Of a stretch of 64,000 nucleotides of DNA, positions 1-7,172 are shown piece by piece. The stretch spans positions 2,356,001-2,420,000 of the forward strand of contig NZ_JACHJR010000001.1 of NCBI RefSeq assembly GCF_014203705.1, in the 5' to 3' direction. The translations under genes and the position numbers were made by a program. The DNA is from Kitasatospora gansuensis (GTDB lineage: Bacteria; Actinomycetota; Actinomycetes; Streptomycetales; Streptomycetaceae). Each line of letters starts with the position of its first letter. Within the stretch, counting starts at the first letter, position 1. Under the pieces are notes generated by a model. It was not told where the DNA came from, searched no databases, and worked only from the letters and a program-made list of their open reading frames with translations.

Positions 1-428
1 CTCCACTTGGCCTGGTTGGCCTCGGTCTGGGCCGGCGGCTTCACCACCTTGCCGGTCTTCACCATCTGGGCCAGCACCCCGGGCTGCGGGATGATCGCCA
101 GATCAGGGGCGTTGCCGCCGGTCACCCGGACCTGGATCTGGGACTCGAAGTCCGGCGAGCCCTCGTAGGAGATCTTGATCCCCGTACAAGAACTGAACTC
201 GGCCCAGGACTTCTCCAGCGAATCCGACTCGGGGCTGCGGATCGAGGCGAACATCGTCACCGTCTTGCCGGAGTTTCCCGCGTAGGCCTGGTACTTGACG
301 CAGTCGCCGGTCAGCGGGGCGGCCGAGCCGCCACCACCGCCGTTGCTGGACGAGGAGTTGGAACAGGCCGCCGTGAGGGCCAGAGCGAGGACGGCGGGGA
401 CGGCCAGCAGCCGGGGGCGGAGGGTCAT
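1..428 (-). CDS. ABC transporter sugar-binding lipoprotein (5' part only)
   Basis: The gene runs leftward off the window, so only about 142 N-terminal residues are visible. It starts MTLRPRLLAVPAVLALALTA and has a lipobox LTAAC, so it should be a lipid-anchored extracellular protein. The next part reads KTVTMFASIRSPESDSLEKS, then a CTGI-containing segment and a GGNAPDLAIIPQPG stretch. This is the pattern of family-1 extracellular solute-binding proteins for sugars or glucosides. A GAAGG ribosome site sits 6 bases before the ATG. The membrane permeases expected downstream are outside the window. Family assignment is fairly safe; the substrate is unknown. Confidence 0.8.
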   Translation of the reverse strand, partial: MTLRPRLLAVPAVLALALTAACSNSSSSNGGGGGSAAPLTGDCVKYQAYAGNSGKTVTMFASIRSPESDSLEKSWAEFSSCTGIKISYEGSPDFESQIQVRVTGGNAPDLAIIPQPGVLAQMVKTGKVVKPPAQTEANQAKW

Positions 429-463
429 CGGCGGCCTTCGATCACGAGCAGGACGGTGGTCAA
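425..463 (-). CDS. possible 12-residue leader peptide before the binding protein
   Basis: A TTG codon follows a full AAGGAGG Shine-Dalgarno (470-476 on the minus strand) at 6-base spacing. It opens a reading frame coding for about 12 residues (TTVLLVIEGRR after the start). Its TGA overlaps the ATG of the solute-binding gene as ATGA. This could be a translationally coupled leader, or the strong Shine-Dalgarno may be coincidental, because the downstream gene has its own GAAGG site. Confidence 0.3.
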   Translation of the reverse strand: MTTVLLVIEGRR

Positions 464-631
464 CGAGGTCCTCCTTGCCAGGGCATGACATGCCAGCAGT
501 AAGACGGAACAACAGGCGCTGAACCAGAGAAGTGGGTTGTCCCAACCCGTCGGGCTGGCTCGAAGACGTTAACCCAGTCGTCATCCGCCGCCAAGGTGTG
601 CGTTCGACCTTCATCCGCAAGTGCCGCAGTC

Positions 632-662
632 GTGACCTGGCCGTGCTGCGCGGCCAGGTCAC
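632..662 (-). terminator. hairpin terminator of the conservon operon
   Basis: A perfect 12-bp stem (GTGACCTGGCCG) with a 7-base loop lies 13 bases beyond the stop of the last P450 gene. It has no U-tract, as is usual in streptomycetes. Confidence 0.7.
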
Positions 663-674
663 CTCCGCGACGGG

Positions 675-1877
675 TCAGAGCACGACCGGCAGCGCCTTCA
701 GGCTGTTGACCACCATCGACGGGCTCGGGCGCAGCTCGGCGTCCGGCACCGCGAGCCGAAGCCCGGGGAAGCGCTCGAACAGCGCGGGCAGCGCGATCTG
801 CGCCTCCATCCGCGCCAGCGACGCCCCCGGGCAGATGTGCGGGCCGTGGCCGAAGGAGAGCAGCCTGGCCGGCTCCCGGGTGACGTCGAACACCTCGGCG
901 GTGATCCCGTGCTGAGCCGGGTCGCGGCCGATCGCGTTGTAGGAGACCAGCACCGCGTCGCCGGCCGGGATCACGGTGTCGCCGTACGGGATGGACTCGG
1001 TGGCGAACCGGAACAGGAAGTTGCTGGTCGGCGGGGTCCAGCGGAGCGACTCCTCGACCACCGCCGACCACGGCACCTCACCCTTGCGCACCAACTCCAG
1101 TTGGTCCGGGTGGGTGAGCAGGGCCCGGACGGCGTTGGTGATCAGGTTGACCGTGGTCTCGTGCCCGGCCGCGATGATCACCCGGACGGTGGCCGCCGCC
1201 TCGGCGTCGGTCAGCGCGCCGCCCTCCACGTCGGCCGCGAGCAGAGCGCTGATCAGGTCCTCGCCCGGCGCGGCCCGGCGCTTGGCGACCAGGTCGTTCA
1301 CGAAGGCGTTCAAGGCCGCGATGATCGCCGGGACCTCGGCCGGGTCCTTCACGCTGCTGAAGAAGCGCTCGTACAGGTCGCGGATCCGGGCGTGGTCCTC
1401 CTCGGGCAGGCCGAGCAGGCTGCCGATCACCGTCATCGGCAGCGGGAAGGCGAAGACCGTCTTGAGGTCCACCTCGGGCCCGGCCGCCGCCACCTTGTCC
1501 AGCAGCTCGGCGGTCATCGCCTCGATCCCGGGCCGCATCGCCTCCACCCGGCGCGGGGTGAAGGCCTGCGTCACGATCGAGCGCAGCCGACGGTGCTCCG
1601 AGCCGTCCGTGGTGACCATGCTCGGCCCCGGCACCGCGAGGCCGATCAGCGGCCAGGTCTTCGGTATCTCGCCGCGCTGGAAGGCCGCCCAGTGCTGAGC
1701 GTTCTTCACCAGCCGCTCGTCGTTGAGCAGCGCCCTGGCCGCGGCGTGCCGGGTGATCGCCCAGGCCCGGACACCCCCCATCAGCTCGACCTCGACCACC
1801 GGCCCGGCCGCGCGCAGCAGCGCGCCCTCGGCGGCGTTGTCGGTGGCCAGCGGGTCCATCAGGATCGGGGCGGTCAT
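675..1877 (-). CDS. cytochrome P450, conventional (CYP154-like), conservon member
   Basis: A 400-residue soluble bacterial P450 starting [10 protein letters not shown]. The I-helix has AGHETT, the K-helix has EESLR (ExxR), and the haem loop is [10 protein letters not shown] with the thiolate cysteine, so all catalytic signatures are intact. It is the last gene of a six-gene leftward operon, 35 bases after the atypical P450, and is followed by a strong hairpin. In streptomycete conservons a CYP154-type P450 is often paired with a CYP157-type one; this pair fits that layout. The subfamily is inferred from context and overall sequence, and the substrate is unknown. The start was chosen at the ATG whose reading frame matches the P450 N-terminus; open frame extends further upstream but only as a shadow of the next gene. 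Confidence 0.88.
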   Translation of the reverse strand: MTAPILMDPLATDNAAEGALLRAAGPVVEVELMGGVRAWAITRHAAARALLNDERLVKNAQHWAAFQRGEIPKTWPLIGLAVPGPSMVTTDGSEHRRLRSIVTQAFTPRRVEAMRPGIEAMTAELLDKVAAAGPEVDLKTVFAFPLPMTVIGSLLGLPEEDHARIRDLYERFFSSVKDPAEVPAIIAALNAFVNDLVAKRRAAPGEDLISALLAADVEGGALTDAEAAATVRVIIAAGHETTVNLITNAVRALLTHPDQLELVRKGEVPWSAVVEESLRWTPPTSNFLFRFATESIPYGDTVIPAGDAVLVSYNAIGRDPAQHGITAEVFDVTREPARLLSFGHGPHICPGASLARMEAQIALPALFERFPGLRLAVPDAELRPSPSMVVNSLKALPVVL

Positions 1878-1912
1878 GCGTACTCCTTCGGTCGGCTTCG
1901 GTTGACGGACCG

Positions 1913-3160
1913 TCAGCCCGCCAGGTAGCCAGGGGTGAAGGCCACCGGCAGCGCCATCAGCGCGCGCACCCAGGCCGAGGGGCGCCAGACCAGCGCGTGC
2001 TCGGCCACCGCGAGCCGCAGGTCGGGCAGCCGGTCCAGCAGCACCTCGATCGCCGTCGCGGCGATCACCTCGGCGGTCTCCTGGGCCGGGAACGGGCAGC
2101 TGTGCGGGCCGTACGAGTAGGACAGGTGGGCCCGGTTGCCCTCGGCCGGGGTGCCGTCCGCCTGCCGGACCGAGGGGTCGGTGTTGGCCCCGGCCAGGCC
2201 GAGCAGCAGCAGGTCCCCCGCCGCGATCCGCTGACCGCCGAGCTGGGTGTCCCTGGTCGCCCAGCGGCCCGCGAAGATCTGGGTCGGGGTGTCCTCCCAG
2301 AGCGCCTCGGAGAGCGCCTGGCCGACGCTCCGGCGGCCGCCGGAGAGCGAGGCGGCGAACCGGTCGTCGGTGAGCATCAGGCGCAGCGCGTTGGAGATCC
2401 AGTACGCACAGGGCTGGTGACCCGCGATCAGGATCACCCGCAGGTCGCGCATCACCTCCTCGTCGGTCAGCCCGGCCTGGTGGCCCAGCAGTCTGGAGGT
2501 GACGTCCGGGCCCGGCTCGGCGCGCTTGCGGTGCACCAGCCCGAGCATCACGTCCAGCAGCCGCTGCGCCCCGGCCTGGGCGTCCGGGCCACCGTCCAGC
2601 ATCGCCACCAGCCCGCCGATCAGCACCGGCGCCTCGTCCTCGTCCAGACCGAACAGTCGGCACAGCACCAGCAGCGGCAGCCGGTGCGCGTAGTCGGCGA
2701 CCAGCTCCGCCTCGCCCTTGCCCGCGAACTCGTCGATCAGCCGGTCGGCGACCTCCTCGCAGTGCTGCTTCAGCTCGTACTGGTCCACCCCGGCCAGCGC
2801 GTCGGTGACCGCCGCCTTGCGGCGCTGGTGCTCGGCGCCCTCGGCGTACAGGATCGACGGGACGGGGGCCATCATCGGCTTGAGCGGCCAGTCCGCCGGG
2901 ATGTTCGGCCACTGGTTCCACCGGGTCGAGTCCCGGCCGAACAGCTTGGTCTGACCGGTCATCAGCTGGAGCTCGCGGTAGCCGATCACCAGCCAGGCCG
3001 GCACTCCGCCAGCCAGTTCGACCGGCGCCACCGGGCCGTGGGTGCGGCGCAGCTCCTGGTAGAGCTGGCCAGGATCGGTCTGGAACCGGGGCCCGTACAG
3101 CGGAGTGGCACCGGCGTGCGCCGGGCAGCCCGGCGGCGGGGTCATCGCGGGCTCGGTCAC
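1913..3160 (-). CDS. atypical cytochrome P450 without ExxR (CYP157-like)
   Basis: A 415-residue P450-fold protein. The region expected to hold the K-helix ExxR reads SEALWEDTP, so the arginine is tryptophan. The I-helix reads AGHQPCAYW and lacks the acid-threonine pair. The haem loop reads YGPHSCPFPAQE, keeping the cysteine but with phenylalanine for the usual glycine two residues later. These losses match the CYP157 family, known to lack ExxR. The GTG start overlaps the TGA of cvnD (GTGA), so translation is coupled. It is followed by a conventional P450. It may bind haem but work as a structural or regulatory partner of that enzyme or of the conservon; that is inference. An alternative ATG lies 15 bases downstream. 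Confidence 0.87.
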   Translation of the reverse strand: MTEPAMTPPPGCPAHAGATPLYGPRFQTDPGQLYQELRRTHGPVAPVELAGGVPAWLVIGYRELQLMTGQTKLFGRDSTRWNQWPNIPADWPLKPMMAPVPSILYAEGAEHQRRKAAVTDALAGVDQYELKQHCEEVADRLIDEFAGKGEAELVADYAHRLPLLVLCRLFGLDEDEAPVLIGGLVAMLDGGPDAQAGAQRLLDVMLGLVHRKRAEPGPDVTSRLLGHQAGLTDEEVMRDLRVILIAGHQPCAYWISNALRLMLTDDRFAASLSGGRRSVGQALSEALWEDTPTQIFAGRWATRDTQLGGQRIAAGDLLLLGLAGANTDPSVRQADGTPAEGNRAHLSYSYGPHSCPFPAQETAEVIAATAIEVLLDRLPDLRLAVAEHALVWRPSAWVRALMALPVAFTPGYLAG

Positions 3161-3780
3161 GGGGTCTCCTCAAGCTCTCTGACGGCCAACTGCTGGATGT
3201 GGCGGACCAGTCCGATCAGCACCTGCTTGCCGGAGTCCCGGTCCCGGGCGTCGCAGTCGATCAGCGGCACGTGCTCGGGCAGGTCCAGCGCGGCGCGCAC
3301 CTCGGCCAGGCTGTGCTCGGGCTCGCCGAAGTTGTTCCTGGCCACGACGAACGGCGTGCCGTGGTGCTCCAGCCGGTCGATCGCGTACCAGGACTCGGCC
3401 AGCCGCCGGGTGTCCACCAGCACCACCGCGCCGAGCGCCCCGGCGAACAGCCGTTCCCAGAGGAACCAGAACCGCTCCTGCCCGGGCGCGCCGAACAGGT
3501 AGAGGACGTGCCGGTCGTCCAGGGTGATCCGGCCGAAGTCGAAGGCCACCGTGGTGGAGCGCTTCCCGGCGACGCCGGTCAGGTCGTCGACGCCCTCGCC
3601 CGCCTTGGTCATGGTCTCCTCGGTGTTGAGCGGACGGATCTCGCTCACCGAACCGACCAGGGTGGTCTTGCCGACCCCGAAGCCGCCCACCACCACGATC
3701 TTCAGCCCGTCCGAGGCGGTGCTGCGCAGCGGGGCGGCCGACCGCGCCAGCAGGGCGGTGTCAGAGCCGTTGGAGTCCAT
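3157..3780 (-). CDS. cvnD: conservon GTP-binding protein CvnD
   Basis: A 207-residue small GTPase of the conservon type. The P-loop is GGFGVGKTT at about residues 32-40, a switch segment RSTTVAFDFGRI follows, and the G3 region is FGAPGQERF. The expected G4 motif (N/TKxD-like) reads RNNFGEPEH, so the specificity aspartate is not evident. In conservons CvnD is thought to act with the kinase-like CvnA and roadblock CvnB as a membrane-associated signalling complex resembling eukaryotic G-protein systems. The gene overlaps cvnC by 20 bases and the next P450 by four, consistent with one transcript. Confidence 0.93.
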   Translation of the reverse strand: MDSNGSDTALLARSAAPLRSTASDGLKIVVVGGFGVGKTTLVGSVSEIRPLNTEETMTKAGEGVDDLTGVAGKRSTTVAFDFGRITLDDRHVLYLFGAPGQERFWFLWERLFAGALGAVVLVDTRRLAESWYAIDRLEHHGTPFVVARNNFGEPEHSLAEVRAALDLPEHVPLIDCDARDRDSGKQVLIGLVRHIQQLAVRELEETP

Positions 3781-4129
3781 TCAGCACCTGCTTCAACGTG
3801 TCGAGGTCGGGCAGCCGGGCCTTGCTGGGCGCGAACCGCGGGTGCCGGGCGGTGATCCGGCCGGCCTCCAGCAGATCGCCCAGCAGGATCTTCACCACGC
3901 TGACCGGCAGGGCCAGTTCGGCCGCCAGCTCGACCACGGCGGTGGGGTCGGCGCAGATCTCCAGGATCCGGACGTGCTCGGACTGCATGCCGGGCGTCGG
4001 TTCCCGCTCGGCGACGATCAGGGTCACCAGGTCGAAGGCCTGCTCCGGCGGGCGGCTGCGGCCCTTGGTGACGGTGTAGAGCCGGTCCGGCGAATCGTCG
4101 GGCCCCGGCAAACCCCGGCCGGTGCTCAT
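3761..4129 (-). CDS. cvnC: conservon DUF742 protein CvnC
   Basis: A 122-residue DUF742 protein starting MSTGRGLPGPDDSPDRLY. The C-terminal half (EHVRILEICADPTAVVELAA, then LPVSVVKILLGDLLEAG) is the winged-helix-like core usual in this family. DUF742 proteins occur almost only between the roadblock and GTPase genes of actinobacterial conservons; their biochemical role is unsettled, probably as an adaptor. The ATG overlaps the cvnB stop as ATGA, and its end overlaps cvnD. Confidence 0.93.
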   Translation of the reverse strand: MSTGRGLPGPDDSPDRLYTVTKGRSRPPEQAFDLVTLIVAEREPTPGMQSEHVRILEICADPTAVVELAAELALPVSVVKILLGDLLEAGRITARHPRFAPSKARLPDLDTLKQVLNGLQRL

Positions 4130-4527
4130 GCCGACTCGCGCGCCGGAGCGGTCAGGTACGTGCCGATCTGCTCGACCAGCCCGTACATGTTGTGGCCCAC
4201 CACACCGACGTCGGCGCTCTCGTCGGTGACCACCGCGAGGTGCGCGCCCTCGCCCGCGGCGACGATGCACAGGATGCCGCCGTGGAACTCGGTCATCGAC
4301 TGCCTGACCCCGCCGGTGCGGTCGCCGAACTCGATCGAGGCGCCGTGCGCCAGGCTCTGCATCCCGGAGGCGATCGCGGCCAGCTGGTCGGCCTGATCGG
4401 TGCTCAGATCGGCGGTGTGGCAGAGCTTGAGGCCGTCGGCCGACAGCACCAGGGCGTGCCGGGCGCCGGGGGTGGCGGCCAGCAGGTTCTCCAACAGCCA
4501 GTCGAGATCGCGGTCGGTGCTGCTCAT
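4126..4527 (-). CDS. cvnB: conservon roadblock/LC7 protein CvnB
   Basis: A 133-residue roadblock/LC7 domain protein (MSSTDRDLDWLLENLLAATP, then HALVLSADGLKL and GGILCIVAAGEGAHLAVVTD). Roadblock proteins act as GTPase-regulating or scaffold subunits; in conservons CvnB is expected to bridge the kinase-like CvnA and GTPase CvnD. The ATG overlaps the cvnA stop (ATGA) and its own stop overlaps cvnC the same way, so the genes are tightly coupled. Confidence 0.94.
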   Translation of the reverse strand: MSSTDRDLDWLLENLLAATPGARHALVLSADGLKLCHTADLSTDQADQLAAIASGMQSLAHGASIEFGDRTGGVRQSMTEFHGGILCIVAAGEGAHLAVVTDESADVGVVGHNMYGLVEQIGTYLTAPARESA

Positions 4528-6125
4528 CGGGAGTCGTCCTTCTGGGAAGCGTCGTCGGGGGTGGCGCCGGGCCCGGCCTGGAGCGCGCGGCGGAACGCGC
4601 CGAACCGGGCGGCGGCCACCGCCGCGTCGGTCCGGACGGGCTGCGCGGCGGGCGTGGCCTCGGGAGCGGTGCTCAGGGCCGTGCTCAGGGTCTGGCCGCG
4701 GCGGCGCTGCGGCAGGCCGTTCTCGGTGCTCTCGGTGATCTCGACCGCCGGCTGGGACACCGGCTGGGGCGCCGGCCGCTCGTGCACCGGGGCGGGCTCC
4801 TGCGGTTCGGCCCTGACCGGTGCCGGGTGGGTGATCAGCTGCTCGGGGATCAGCACCACCACGCCGGTGCCGCCCCGGGCGGACGGGCGGAACGAGATCT
4901 GCAGGCCGTGCTTGCGGGCCAGTACGCCGACCACGGCCAGGCCGAGCCGGGTACCGGCGGAGAGCGCGGTGAGGTCCAGCGGTTCGGCGGAGACGGCGGC
5001 CTCGGCTCGCTTCAGCCAGCTCTCGCCGAGGCCGAGTCCACCGTCCTCGACCGTGATCACCAGCCCGGAGTGCGCCTCTTCGACGTAGACGTGCACCTCG
5101 GCCGGCGGGGCGGAGAAGTTGGCGGCGTTGTCCAGCAGTTCGGCCAGCGCGTGCATCACGCCCTCGGCGGCGTACCCGGCCACCGCGGCCGTGCTGGCCG
5201 AGTGCAGCCGGACCCGCTGGTACGCGCCGATCCGGCCGAGCGCGCCGCGCAGGATCGACTCCACGCCGATCGGCCTGGTCCACCGACGGCCGGAGCGGGC
5301 GCCGGTGAGCACCGCGATCGAGTCCGCCATCCTGCCCGCCTGGGCGGTGGCGTGATCGAGCGTCAGCAGGTCGCCGAGTACCTCCTCGCCGTGCCGGTGC
5401 TGCATCTCGCGCAGCTCCGCGTGCATGCTGGTGGCGAGCGCCTGGACCCGGCCCGCGGCGGTCGCGCAGACCGCCAGCGCGGCGGCCCGCTGCCGCTCGC
5501 CGCGGCCGATCTCGGTGGCCACGGTGCGCAACAGCGCGGCGTGCGGCAGTGCGCGGTGCGGGGCCAGCACGGTCTCCACCGAGCTGCCGGACCGCAGTCG
5601 GCCGACCACCTCGGGCAGCACCTCGGCGGACAGCCGGTCGAGGGCCGCCCGCTCCCGGCGGTCCCGTTCGACCGACTCGCGCAGTTCCTCGGCCTCGGCC
5701 CGGGCGGCGGCCAGTCCGGCTTCGGCGGAGCGGAGGTCGGCGTGCGCCGCGTCGGCCTCGGCCCGGGTGGCGGCCAGCGCCGCGCGCAGTTCGGCGGCGG
5801 CGTAGTGCGCCGCGCTCAACTCGGCGTGCAGGGTGGCGGCGTGGCCGGTGGTGACGGTCAGTTCGGCGCGGGTGGCGTCGAGTTCCTCGGTGCTCCGGTG
5901 GGCCCGGCCGAGCTGGCGGCAGGCCAGCGCGAGCAGCCCGCACCAGAGCAGCAGCGCTCCGCCGACGGTGCCGGCCACGGCCGACTGGTGCGCGGCGGGC
6001 GCCAGCGCGACCGCGGCCGCGCCGCCACCGGCGCCGACCAGCAGGCCGACCGCGGCCCACCAGGCGGTGCTGCCGTTCGAACGGCGGACTGACGCGCCTC
6101 GGTCGGGGCGCGTGCGAGCTCTCAT
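4524..6125 (-). CDS. cvnA: conservon sensor histidine-kinase-like protein CvnA
   Basis: A 533-residue membrane protein. Two hydrophobic segments lie near residues 20-70, followed by an Ala/Glu-rich coiled coil at about 75-150. A dimerisation region and an ATPase domain follow, with an N-box ELLDNAANFS near residue 330, VEDGGLGLG, and GTRLGLAVVGVLARKHG. The C-terminus is a Pro/Ala-rich tail. CvnA proteins resemble nitrate-sensor-type kinases and are expected to sit at the membrane at the head of the conservon pathway. The ATG was chosen because GAGG lies 10 bases upstream; a GTG 54 bases further upstream is possible. First gene of the operon, with a plausible promoter at 6222-6249. Confidence 0.92.
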   Translation of the reverse strand: MRARTRPDRGASVRRSNGSTAWWAAVGLLVGAGGGAAAVALAPAAHQSAVAGTVGGALLLWCGLLALACRQLGRAHRSTEELDATRAELTVTTGHAATLHAELSAAHYAAAELRAALAATRAEADAAHADLRSAEAGLAAARAEAEELRESVERDRRERAALDRLSAEVLPEVVGRLRSGSSVETVLAPHRALPHAALLRTVATEIGRGERQRAAALAVCATAAGRVQALATSMHAELREMQHRHGEEVLGDLLTLDHATAQAGRMADSIAVLTGARSGRRWTRPIGVESILRGALGRIGAYQRVRLHSASTAAVAGYAAEGVMHALAELLDNAANFSAPPAEVHVYVEEAHSGLVITVEDGGLGLGESWLKRAEAAVSAEPLDLTALSAGTRLGLAVVGVLARKHGLQISFRPSARGGTGVVVLIPEQLITHPAPVRAEPQEPAPVHERPAPQPVSQPAVEITESTENGLPQRRRGQTLSTALSTAPEATPAAQPVRTDAAVAAARFGAFRRALQAGPGATPDDASQKDDSR

Positions 6126-6221
6126 CAGTCTGATCCTCGGGGGCGGACGGCTGCGGGAGGGCGGACGACAGCGCACCACCCGTCACGCTCTGGGCGGTTG
6201 ATCAGTACACGCGGTCAGCAG

Positions 6222-6249
6222 ATCATATCTATTCACCTCTTGTACTCAA
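6222..6249 (-). promoter_or_regulatory. sigma70-type promoter of the conservon operon
   Basis: On the minus strand TTGAGT (6244-6249) and TATGAT (6222-6227) are separated by 16 bases, inside an unusually AT-rich patch 97 bases upstream of the cvnA ATG. Both boxes are close to the consensus. Confidence 0.55.
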
Positions 6250-6275
6250 CCCCGCATCTGACGCCCTGTCCGACT

Positions 6276-6316
6276 TTCGGACACCGTCCGTGACGATCCG
6301 GCAGACGGTGTCCGAA
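6276..6316. terminator. 13-bp stem hairpin between the Clp-N gene and the conservon
   Basis: TTCGGACACCGTC and its exact inverse are separated by 15 bases, just beyond the stop of the Clp-N gene. It probably ends that leftward transcript. As it also lies 27 bases upstream of the -35 of the conservon promoter, an operator role is an alternative. Confidence 0.55.
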
Positions 6317-6324
6317 CGACAGCG

Positions 6325-6876
6325 TCACCGTCCCGACAGCGCCTCCAGCTCCCGCCGCAGACCGTCCGGATCGATCCCCCGCTCCGTGACCAGCGTCACG
6401 GCCGGCCCCTCGCCCGCCCGGAGCAGGCCGAGCAGCAGGTGCCGGACCCCGATCTCCTTCTCCTTCAGCCGCAGCGCCTCCCGCAGCGAGAGCTCCAGCA
6501 CCTTCTTGGCCTCCGCCGTGAACGGCCGGTGGTCACCCTTGAACCAGCCCCGCCGGCGCGGCTCCTCGCGCGCCCCGCTCAGCGCCCCCTCGCCGAACTC
6601 GGCCTCCACCGCCGCCCGGACGGCGTCCAGGTCCACCCCGATCGAGGCCAGCGCCTCCGCGTCACTCCCGGGATCGGGCCTCCGGGCCAGTTCGGCCCGG
6701 GCGGCCGCGTGATCCAGCCCCTTCGCCACCAGCAGCGCCGCCGCCGGATCGGACGGATCGGCCAGCACCGCGAGCAGCAGGTGCTCGGCGCCGATCCGGT
6801 CGTGCCTCAACTCCCGCGCCTCGGCCTGGGCCTGCACGACCACCTGCCGCGCCGCCGCCGTGAACCGCTCGAACAT
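6325..6876 (-). CDS. Clp N-terminal repeat-domain protein
   Basis: A 183-residue protein made of the double Clp-N repeat only. The first repeat is MFERFTAAARQVVVQAQAEA then HLLLAVL (residues 1-60). The second is FTAEAKKVLELSLREALRLK then VRHLLLGLLRAGEG (about 115-170). In ClpA/ClpC this domain binds substrates and adaptors, but here no AAA+ ATPase modules follow. Stand-alone Clp-N proteins beside a small HTH gene are common in streptomycetes; the function is not established. It lies three bases after the HTH gene, so the two are probably cotranscribed from the operator-bearing promoter at 7101-7145. Confidence 0.88.
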   Translation of the reverse strand: MFERFTAAARQVVVQAQAEARELRHDRIGAEHLLLAVLADPSDPAAALLVAKGLDHAAARAELARRPDPGSDAEALASIGVDLDAVRAAVEAEFGEGALSGAREEPRRRGWFKGDHRPFTAEAKKVLELSLREALRLKEKEIGVRHLLLGLLRAGEGPAVTLVTERGIDPDGLRRELEALSGR

Positions 6877-6879
6877 CCC

Positions 6880-7098
6880 TCAGCCTCCGTCCCGCTTGGC
6901 GTGCTTCTTGTGTACGGCCTGCCTGCTGACGCCCAGACAGACCGCGATCTCCTGCCAGGACCAGCCCTGGCCACGTGCGTTCCCGACCTGGAGGTCCTCC
7001 AGCCGGTCCGCCAACTCCCGCAGGGCGCGGACGGCGCGCAGGCCGACCGCCGGGTCACGACTGCTCGCGGCTGCCGCGAGCTGCTTGGTGTCGCTCAT
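6880..7098 (-). CDS. small helix-turn-helix DNA-binding protein
   Basis: A 72-residue protein starting MSDTKQLAAAASSRDP. The C-terminal half reads GQGWSWQEIAVCLGVSRQAV then HKKHAKRDGG, a clear sigma-region-4-like helix-turn-helix. It has no other domain. There is no Shine-Dalgarno before the ATG, but a near-consensus promoter ends 7 bases upstream, so the mRNA is probably leaderless. Two palindromes overlap that promoter, which suggests autoregulation. It is followed after three bases by the Clp-N gene. The regulator role is inferred from the fold and the operator. Confidence 0.82.
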   Translation of the reverse strand: MSDTKQLAAAASSRDPAVGLRAVRALRELADRLEDLQVGNARGQGWSWQEIAVCLGVSRQAVHKKHAKRDGG

Positions 7099-7100
7099 GG

Positions 7101-7145
7101 TGTCAACATAGGTTGACAGCTCGCGCTTGTCAACCAAAGTTGACG
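7101..7145. promoter_or_regulatory. twin palindromic operator overlapping divergent promoters
   Basis: Two inverted repeats, TGTCAAC-ATAG-GTTGACA (7101-7118) and TGTCAAC-CAAA-GTTGAC (7128-7144), have centres 27 bp apart. On the minus strand the second supplies a perfect -35 TTGACA (7128-7133) and the first overlaps a -10 TATGTT (7105-7110) at 17-base spacing. The predicted start point falls on the ATG of the HTH gene. On the plus strand TTGACG (7140-7145) and TACGGT (7161-7166) could serve the XRE gene. Confidence 0.75.
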
Positions 7146-7172
7146 CCCGGCGGCACCCGCTACGGTCGTGCC

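Noticed and set aside
675..3173. A single open frame covering both P450 genes, suggesting a fused P450
   Set aside because: Only the part below 1877 is the P450 frame; the rest is an out-of-frame shadow of the CYP157-like gene, which has its own start and stop.
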